Translations under genes and position numbers: made by a program
In this document: one piece after another, positions 1-4,391 of the stretch
Layout: every line of letters starts with the position of its first letter
Position numbering within the stretch: the first letter of the stretch is position 1
The notes under the pieces: generated by a model
Databases searched by the model: none
Told to the model about the DNA's origin: nothing
Seen by the model: only the letters and a program-made list of their open reading frames with translations
Assembly (NCBI GenBank): GCA_900766785.1
Contig: CAAFWT010000105.1
Coordinates: 1 to 6,146, forward strand
DNA from: an uncultured Paraprevotella sp.
Lineage (GTDB): Bacteria > Bacteroidota > Bacteroidia > Bacteroidales > Bacteroidaceae
Direction: 5' to 3'
DNA length: 6,146 bases

Positions 1-40
1 CGGATGCAGTGCACTGCGGGAGCGGTTGCAGTGCACTGCG
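1..40. repeat. Two copies of an 18-bp palindrome-bearing repeat, 22-bp period, cut by the window edge
   Basis: Bases 1-18 and 23-40 are identical except for one base (A at 4, T at 26). Each copy contains the perfect 12-bp palindrome GCAGTGCACTGC (6-17 and 28-39). The start-to-start distance is 22 bp, close to two helical turns. Because the unit is self-complementary, the two copies can also pair with each other as a 12-bp stem around a 10-base loop. The first copy begins at base 1, so the array may continue to the left. The function is unknown: it could be an intergenic tandem repeat, a protein-binding array, or the hairpin end of a transcript from outside the window. Confidence 0.7.
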
Positions 41-244
41 TCTGAGAAGGGCAAAACTGGCACAGAAATCGTCAGTCCTATTCTATAGAAGAGAAAAGGG
101 AGGAGAGACACGCCCCATATGGGTCACCGTAGCCACCCTGATTTATCTGGTGAACATAGAAAGGGCGTTGGTGGCTATGATGAGATTTCCTATTAGTCGT
201 TTAGCGGACAGTAATATGTAGGAACAGCTGTTCCGCACATTTGC
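41..244. other. Non-coding stretch rich in short dyads
   Basis: I see no credible gene here. A 70-codon frame on the plus strand (9-221) starts inside the tandem repeat and has no recognisable domain, signal peptide or promoter. The stretch contains a perfect 10-bp palindrome CCCATATGGG (114-123). It also has an inverted repeat, TAGCCACC at 130-137 against GGTGGCTA at 170-177, which can be extended to 10 pairs (128-137 with 170-179) with one G-U pair around a 32-base loop. GAGAGACACGCC at 103-114 recurs at 559-570. No TAnnTTTG promoter or T-rich terminator stands out. Confidence 0.5.
204..240 (-). terminator. Palindrome just after the HA-domain gene, possible transcript end
   Basis: Bases 221-234 form the perfect 14-bp palindrome GGAACAGCTGTTCC. 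ATGT (216-219) and ACAT (237-240) extend it across a small asymmetric bulge. A competing stem pairs GCGGACAG (204-211) with CTGTTCCGC (228-236), with one bulged base. The structure begins five bases after the stop of the minus-strand HA-domain gene, which is where a 3' end would be expected. No U-run follows on the minus strand, so it is not a classical intrinsic terminator. It could equally be a dimeric regulator site. Confidence 0.3.
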
Positions 245-502
245 TCAGTCCTCGGGAAACATGTCGGCATAGAGCCGGGTGGATTTCGGCATATCCCTCA
301 TCTGTCCCAGTTCGTCCAGCATCTGCACACGCTCCTTGTCGAGCTTGCCCTGAAGGATGAGTTTGCGATTATATTTCCACCAGTTCAGCAATCCTCGGTT
401 TTCCACCCTTCGTTTTCCTGGCAGATGCTTGTTTTCTTTCACGTAGGCCTTGAGGAGCTCATAATTCCGAAACCAGTTTTGGCTTCTCTTTCCTGTAATC
501 AT
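245..502 (-). CDS. Small orphan helicase-associated (HA) domain protein
   Basis: This is an 85-residue basic protein made almost entirely of one helicase-associated domain (HA, PF03457-like). The pattern fits: W10, the Y14-L17 helix start, Y20, L27-P28, the L38-L39-N-W41-W42 core, then G52-K-L54 and R58 through L65. HA domains usually occur as several copies at the C-terminus of DEAD-like helicases and probably bind nucleic acid, but no helicase motif is present here. The protein may therefore be a stand-alone HA protein or the tail of a degraded larger gene. The frame can be extended to a TTG at 556, but those 18 extra residues lie in a palindromic repeat (532-570) and do not match the domain, so I prefer the ATG at 502. 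I see no convincing promoter or Shine-Dalgarno sequence. The domain call is fairly sure; whether the gene is expressed is not. Confidence 0.6.
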   Translation of the reverse strand: MITGKRSQNWFRNYELLKAYVKENKHLPGKRRVENRGLLNWWKYNRKLILQGKLDKERVQMLDELGQMRDMPKSTRLYADMFPED

Positions 503-531
503 ATCTAAGGAGGGGAGATGTGACAAGCAGA

Positions 532-570
532 GGCGTGTCTCAGACAAGGAAATCAAGTGAGAGACACGCC
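532..570. repeat. Inverted repeat GGCGTGTCTC / GAGACACGCC upstream of the HA gene
   Basis: GGCGTGTCTC (532-541) is the exact reverse complement of GAGACACGCC (561-570), giving a 10-bp GC-rich stem around a 19-base loop. A longer version of the right arm, GAGAGACACGCC (559-570), occurs again as an exact 12-base direct repeat at 103-114, so the arms appear three times in under 500 bp and bracket the HA-domain gene. This looks like a dispersed palindromic intergenic element. The stem contains the TTG at 554-556 that would be the upstream alternative start of the HA gene. Confidence 0.6.
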
Positions 571-599
571 ACTGCCGTACACCAAGTTTATGTTCAGTT

Positions 600-625
600 C
601 AGATATAACGAAATGAATACATCTG
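600..625. terminator. Weak hairpin between the beta-barrel gene and the HA gene
   Basis: Arms CAGATATA (600-607) and TACATCTG (618-625) pair over eight positions (one G-U pair on the minus-strand transcript) around a 10-base loop. It lies 35 bases past the stop of the minus-strand beta-barrel gene. The minus-strand tail is not U-rich, whereas the plus-strand tail (GAGCTTTGCTTTT) is moderately so. It could end the transcript of the beta-barrel gene, but the support is only the dyad and its position. Confidence 0.25.
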
Positions 626-660
626 AGCTTTGCTTTTAATCTCTAATGCCTGCCTAAGGG

Positions 661-1257
661 TTAGAAATAGAAACCCATACCGAGCTTCAAACCGATTTCA
701 GTACCCTCGCTGAATCTGTTGAGGCACAGGTTGCAATACACCGAAGGTTCTATGCTCAGGTAATTGTTCACATAGAAGCAATACCCCACCTCGGGTGTGA
801 GATGCACGTAGTTGCGGTTACCATAGTAATTGTATACGGTGCGTATCTCCACCGGACCATTCTCGGTGGTTCCGCCGATGATGCTTTCGTGCTGGCTGAA
901 AGTCACATTGGTGGCATGCTGGTAGGCCAGTCCCACTCCCAGGAAGATGCCATTCTGTTCGATATAATATCTGCCGCCTACGCCTATCTGCAAATCGTTG
1001 CGGTTCTTCATCACACCACGAGCCCCCTGATGCTCGAAGCCAAACCGTCCATACACCATCCAGCAATCCTCCACGAAGTAGCCTCCTGTGGCCTGCACGC
1101 CCATCTTGAAACGTGAATCCTTGCTGTAGGAGAGGCCCAGCCCCGTAAGTGATGTATTGAGATATGAGGTATACTTCTCAAACTGGGCAGATGCCTGCAT
1201 ACTCGATACGGCTATGAGCAGCATCGTGAGGACTTTTCTCAACATAGATTTCTTCAT
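661..1257 (-). CDS. Outer-membrane beta-barrel protein (porin-like family)
   Basis: A 198-residue exported protein. Residues 1-24 are a clear type I signal peptide: K2, K3, R7 and K8, a hydrophobic core from V9 to V17, and an A-S-A cleavage motif at 22-24 before Q25. The mature part has alternating polar and hydrophobic residues and is rich in Gly, Tyr and Phe, with repeated strand-like segments such as LQIGVGGRYYI, GIFLGVGLAYQ and VHLTPEVGYCFYV. It ends in GMGFYF, and the aromatic C-terminus is typical of proteins inserted by the BAM complex. About 170 mature residues suits a small, roughly eight-stranded barrel of the OMP_b-brl type common in Bacteroidetes. The ligand and role cannot be told from sequence; adhesion, transport and structural roles are all possible. 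It lies 101 bases downstream of the transporter gene on the same strand and probably has its own promoter at 1300-1331. Confidence 0.8.
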   Translation of the reverse strand: MKKSMLRKVLTMLLIAVSSMQASAQFEKYTSYLNTSLTGLGLSYSKDSRFKMGVQATGGYFVEDCWMVYGRFGFEHQGARGVMKNRNDLQIGVGGRYYIEQNGIFLGVGLAYQHATNVTFSQHESIIGGTTENGPVEIRTVYNYYGNRNYVHLTPEVGYCFYVNNYLSIEPSVYCNLCLNRFSEGTEIGLKLGMGFYF

Positions 1258-1290
1258 TTTTCAGACTTTATTTGTTCTTTTGTAATTACT

Positions 1291-1362
1291 TTATCGGCAC
1301 GAAGTTATTGTAATATTCCCATGACAGCAAACATCCACACCGTTTTTTTTGATAATCTTCAT
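1291..1362 (-). CDS. Possible 23-residue peptide overlapping the cstA stop
   Basis: An ATG at 1362-1360 overlaps the TGA stop of cstA (1361-1359) as ATGA, the geometry of translational coupling. The frame runs 23 codons to a TAA at 1293-1291. Its start is basic (M-K-I-I-K-K-N) and it contains a Cys-Cys pair and a third Cys. An A8 tract (T8 on plus, 1343-1350) lies in codons 5-8. One A fewer would give a signal-peptide-like reading, K-K-T-V-W-M-F-A-V-M-G-I-L. I recognise no family. The probable promoter of the beta-barrel gene lies inside the frame, so it may be chance, a leader peptide, or the remnant of an exported-protein gene. Confidence 0.15.
   Translation of the reverse strand: MKIIKKNGVDVCCHGNITITSCR
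1300..1331 (-). promoter_or_regulatory. Bacteroidetes-type promoter for the beta-barrel gene
   Basis: On the minus strand, TTTG (1331-1328) is followed after exactly 20 bases by TAACTTCG (1307-1300). This is one mismatch from the Bacteroidetes -7 consensus TAnnTTTG, and the spacing is in the range known for the -33/-7 pair. Transcription would begin near 1293, giving a leader of about 35 bases before the ATG at 1257. It overlaps the 3' half of the short ORF that follows cstA. Confidence 0.5.
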
Positions 1363-2783
1363 GATTCCGCTTGCTTTTTGGCATATCGCACACGCCATAC
1401 TGCAAAGAGAAGGGTAAGAACCGACATGAATGCCACACCTATACCCACACCCATGTTTACGGGCAACTGGAAGCCTTCGGGTGCCACCAGAATGTAACTG
1501 CTGCATACCACCGTCATGAACATGGCCGGCAAGAGGGCAATCCAGTAGAATTTCCTCTTACGTGCAAGCCACACACTCACAGCCCACAGAGTGATGAAGG
1601 CCAGAGTCTGATTGAACCAGGCAAAGTATCTCCACAATATATCGAAATTGACTATCATCAGGAGGGCACTCACCACGAAGATGGGCAAGCTCAGCACCAT
1701 GCGCTTCCACAACTTATCCTGCTTGAAATGCAGAAAGTCAGCAGCTATGAGACGAGCGCTGCGCAGGGCTGTATCGCCACTGGTAATGGGAGCTGCCACC
1801 ACACCCAGCACTGCCAGGACTGCACCTATGCGTCCCATCCAACTGCTGCAGATGGTACTTACCACCACGGCAGGGTTACCCATATCGGCCAACTGCTGAT
1901 AACCTCCGGCATACTTGACCGATGCTGCTGCCCAGATAAGGGCCACCAGCCCCTCGGCAATCATAGCGCCATAGAACACCCTTCGTCCCATACGTTCGCT
2001 CTTGATACAACGGGCCATCATGGGGCTCTGAGTGGCATGGAAACCGCTGATGGCTCCACAGGCTATGGTAATGCAAAGCATGGGAAAGATGGGCAGAGAC
2101 TTAGGATGATTACCCGAGAGAGAATCAGTGAGCTCAGGCATCCAGCCCTCATGAGTGAATACGCCCACTCCGATACCTACTGCCATGATGAGCATGGCCA
2201 TGCCGAAGAGGGGATAGATGCGTCCTATGAGCGAACTGATGGGAAGCAATGTGGCCAGCACGTAATACAGGAAGATGACCACTGACCAGAACAGCACGGT
2301 GCCAAACGTACCCCAGTCTGTGGTCATACTGGAGAGCAGATTGGCAGGAGTGGCCACAAACACAGTACCCACCAGCAAGAGGAGAAGCATGGAAAAGATA
2401 CGCACCAGCAGGCGCACCCCTGGACCTAACTCGTCGCCCACCATCTCTGGCATGGAGATACCTCCCTTGCGCAGACTAATCATTCCACTCAAGTAATCAT
2501 GTGTGGCACCAGCAAATATGCAGCCGAGCACTATCCACAGATAAGCAGCCGGACCAAAGAGGATACCCATGATGGCACCGAAGATGGGGCCTGTGCCCGC
2601 AATGTTGAGAAACTGTATGAGAAACACACGCCAGGTGGGCATGGGAATATAGTCCACCCCATCGGCCTTGGTAAAGCAGGGAGTGGTACGCTGCTCATCG
2701 ACCCCAAAAACCTTCTCCACCACTGCCCCATATATCAGATAGCCCAGTACCAGGGCAAGCAGAGAAATACAAAATGTAACCAT
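1359..2783 (-). CDS. cstA: CstA-family carbon starvation transporter
   Basis: A 474-residue inner-membrane protein with about 13 hydrophobic segments. The family marks are strong. Residues 59-76 carry the LNIAGTGPIFGAIMG segment, followed by GATHDYLSGM (92-101) and the SLRKGG/PEMVGDELG stretch. Residues 241-254 carry ACGAISGFHATQSP, residues 331-350 carry APITSGDTALRSARLIAADF, and residues 385-394 carry RYFAWFNQTL. E. coli CstA, induced in carbon starvation, has been linked to peptide and pyruvate uptake, and its paralogue BtsT is a pyruvate/H+ symporter; the substrate here is not settled by sequence. At 474 residues it is much shorter than the roughly 700-residue E. coli protein, with fewer C-terminal helices, a form I recall from Bacteroidetes and Firmicutes. 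I chose the ATG at 2783 because an in-frame TTG at 2816 would run through the promoter -7 box. It is divergent from the GHL10 gene. Confidence 0.9.
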   Translation of the reverse strand: MVTFCISLLALVLGYLIYGAVVEKVFGVDEQRTTPCFTKADGVDYIPMPTWRVFLIQFLNIAGTGPIFGAIMGILFGPAAYLWIVLGCIFAGATHDYLSGMISLRKGGISMPEMVGDELGPGVRLLVRIFSMLLLLLVGTVFVATPANLLSSMTTDWGTFGTVLFWSVVIFLYYVLATLLPISSLIGRIYPLFGMAMLIMAVGIGVGVFTHEGWMPELTDSLSGNHPKSLPIFPMLCITIACGAISGFHATQSPMMARCIKSERMGRRVFYGAMIAEGLVALIWAAASVKYAGGYQQLADMGNPAVVVSTICSSWMGRIGAVLAVLGVVAAPITSGDTALRSARLIAADFLHFKQDKLWKRMVLSLPIFVVSALLMIVNFDILWRYFAWFNQTLAFITLWAVSVWLARKRKFYWIALLPAMFMTVVCSSYILVAPEGFQLPVNMGVGIGVAFMSVLTLLFAVWRVRYAKKQAES

Positions 2784-2813
2784 ATATAATGCTTTTTCTA
2801 TTAATCCGAATTG

Positions 2814-2821
2814 CAAAAGTA
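2814..2821 (-). promoter_or_regulatory. Bacteroidetes -7 box for cstA
   Basis: On the minus strand this reads TACTTTTG, a full match to TAnnTTTG, followed by CAA. Transcription would begin near 2807, leaving a leader of roughly 25 bases before the cstA ATG at 2783. No TTTG lies 19-21 bases upstream, so the -33 element is weak or absent and an activator may be needed. Confidence 0.5.
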
Positions 2822-2842
2822 CAAAAAAACGATAAATTGGAC

Positions 2843-2850
2843 TATCTTTG
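2843..2850 (+). promoter_or_regulatory. Bacteroidetes -7 box for the GHL10 gene, five bases from the ATG
   Basis: TATCTTTG matches TAnnTTTG exactly and is followed by CA. It ends five bases before the ATG at 2856, so the expected start of transcription falls on or next to the start codon and the mRNA would be leaderless or nearly so. There is no TTTG at the usual -33 distance. The matching position instead holds the cstA -7 box on the other strand. Confidence 0.55.
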
Positions 2851-2855
2851 CAGAC

Positions 2856-4337
2856 ATGAATACATTCATTAGGATTCTGTTTATGGCCTTTGCCATGGTG
2901 CTGTGCTCCTCATCCCCTGCACAAGAGATGTTTGTCCCCGCACATCCTGCACCCAAGAGAGAGGTACGAGGAGTGTGGATTACCACCCTGGGAGGACTGG
3001 ACTGGCCCAAGACTAAAGCCTCATCGCCACAGGGGATGGAACAGCAAAAGCAGGAACTGACGGAGATGCTGGACCAGCTGCAGGCTCTCCGCATAAATAC
3101 CATATTTCTACAGACGCGCGTGCGAGGAAGTGTCATCTATCCCAGTCAGATAGAACCCTGGGACGTGGCACTCACAGGCCAGTACAACCGCAGTCCAGGA
3201 TATGACCCACTGGCCTTTGCCATCACCGAAGCTCACCGGAGAGGCATGGAGCTGCATGCATGGGTGGTCACCATACCCTGCTTCAAAGTGGCACAGGCCA
3301 AGCGCATCGGTCGCAAGAGCCTGGCATACACCCATCCCTCGTGGCTCAAGAAGCATGCCGACACCTACTACCTCGATCCCGGACTGCCCGGAGTGGCCCA
3401 TTACATTGCCGACATCTGTCAGGAGATAGCAGAAAACTATGACGTGGATGGCATCCATTTTGATTATATCCGTTATCCCGAGAACCCCGAGACGTTCCCC
3501 GATGCTGCCACCTACAAAAAATACGGAAAGGGGATGACCAAGCGCGAATGGAGATGCCAGAACATTACCACCATAGCCCAGGAAGCCTACCAGCGAGTGA
3601 AGGCCATCAAGCCATGGATACGCATGAGCTGTTCGCCTGTGGGGAAATATCAGGATGTATCCCGATACTCTGCCAAGGGATGGGCTGCACTGACCACCGT
3701 ATACCAGGATGCACAGGGATGGTTGCGCCAAGGCATCATGGACATGCTCTGTCCCATGATGTATTTCCAGGGCAATCACTTCTATCCCTTTGCCGCCGAC
3801 TGGCAAGAACAGTCCTGCGGACGCATCATTGCCCCAGGACTGGGCATATATTTCATGAGTCCCAGGGAGAAAGACTGGGAGATGAGCATCATACAGCGAG
3901 AACTGTGCTACCTGCGTCAGCAACAGCTGGGCGGACAGGCGTACTTCCGATGCAAATTTCTCACCGAGAACACCAAGGGCATTTATGACTATCTCAAGGA
4001 CAACTTCTACCCCTACCCTGCCCTTACTCCTGCCATGACCTGGCTATGCAACACGCCACCACAGGCTCCGCAGATAAAGATGCCCAAGCGTGTCGACGGC
4101 ACCAGAGAGCACATCACATGGGACCAGGTGAAAGGACAGCACGGTGAAGCCTGCCGATATGTAATCTATGCAGGCAACACACAGCCTGTGGACATAAGCA
4201 ACCCTGCCAACATCGTCACAGTGACCGATGCACATGAATACAGCTATAATCTGCTCTCACGCAGACTCTATGGACTCCACATGGCCATCACTGCCATTGA
4301 CAGATTTGGCAACGAGAGTGCCCCCACATCGTTCTGA
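2856..4337 (+). CDS. Secreted family 10 glycosyl hydrolase (GHL10/DUF187) with C-terminal Fn3-like domain
   Basis: A 493-residue exported enzyme. Residues 1-22 form a signal peptide (R6, a hydrophobic core from I7 to L16, and S-P-A at 20-22 before Q23). C17 is preceded by M-V-L, a poor lipobox, so signal peptidase I cleavage is more likely than lipidation. The GHL10 domain (PF02638) spans about 33-395: it opens with REVRGVWITT (35-44), includes the acidic DVDGIHFDYIRYP block (196-208) on a predicted TIM-barrel strand, and later has MDMLCPMMYF (295-304). Residues from about 400 to the end look like an Fn3 fold (ITWDQV, CRYVIYAG, AITAIDRFGNES). The characterised relative E. coli DigH (YddW) cleaves peptide-free peptidoglycan glycan strands. 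A similar envelope role is an inference here, and other glycans are possible. Starting at 2811 would put the promoter inside the gene, so the ATG at 2856 is preferred. Confidence 0.88.
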   Translation: MNTFIRILFMAFAMVLCSSSPAQEMFVPAHPAPKREVRGVWITTLGGLDWPKTKASSPQGMEQQKQELTEMLDQLQALRINTIFLQTRVRGSVIYPSQIEPWDVALTGQYNRSPGYDPLAFAITEAHRRGMELHAWVVTIPCFKVAQAKRIGRKSLAYTHPSWLKKHADTYYLDPGLPGVAHYIADICQEIAENYDVDGIHFDYIRYPENPETFPDAATYKKYGKGMTKREWRCQNITTIAQEAYQRVKAIKPWIRMSCSPVGKYQDVSRYSAKGWAALTTVYQDAQGWLRQGIMDMLCPMMYFQGNHFYPFAADWQEQSCGRIIAPGLGIYFMSPREKDWEMSIIQRELCYLRQQQLGGQAYFRCKFLTENTKGIYDYLKDNFYPYPALTPAMTWLCNTPPQAPQIKMPKRVDGTREHITWDQVKGQHGEACRYVIYAGNTQPVDISNPANIVTVTDAHEYSYNLLSRRLYGLHMAITAIDRFGNESAPTSF

Positions 4338-4391
4338 CCGTTTTTTTAGAGAACCGACATTTATTACCCAAAACACACATCCCCCAAGAAG

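Noticed and set aside
9..221. 70-codon frame on the plus strand
   Set aside because: It starts inside the tandem repeat and crosses several palindromes, with no family, signal peptide or promoter visible.
1..244. CRISPR array, attachment site or insertion-sequence end
   Set aside because: Only two 22-bp-period units are seen, far too short for CRISPR spacers, and no transposase, integrase or tRNA gene is present.
802..1116. 104-codon frame on the plus strand
   Set aside because: It is antisense to the beta-barrel protein gene and matches no domain.
1371..2285. 304-codon frame on the plus strand
   Set aside because: It lies wholly antisense to cstA, whose motifs are unmistakable. The translation is rich in His, Gln and Cys, without domains, as expected for a shadow frame.
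2784..2816. N-terminal extension of cstA from a TTG at 2816
   Set aside because: The extension crosses the likely -7 box and adds residues outside the CstA family pattern; the ATG at 2783 begins directly at the first membrane helix.
2811..2855. N-terminal extension of the GHL10 protein from a TTG at 2811
   Set aside because: It would include the -7 box TATCTTTG and bury the signal peptide behind 15 extra residues.
3108..3923. 271-codon frame on the minus strand
   Set aside because: It is antisense to the GHL10 gene, shows no recognisable family and has no promoter; it reflects codon bias of the real gene.
4331..4354. T7 run after the GHL10 stop as an intrinsic terminator
   Set aside because: The T7 run (4341-4347) lies in the loop of a 5-bp dyad (4331-4335 with 4350-4354) instead of after a GC-rich stem. 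The stem just upstream is only four to five pairs.
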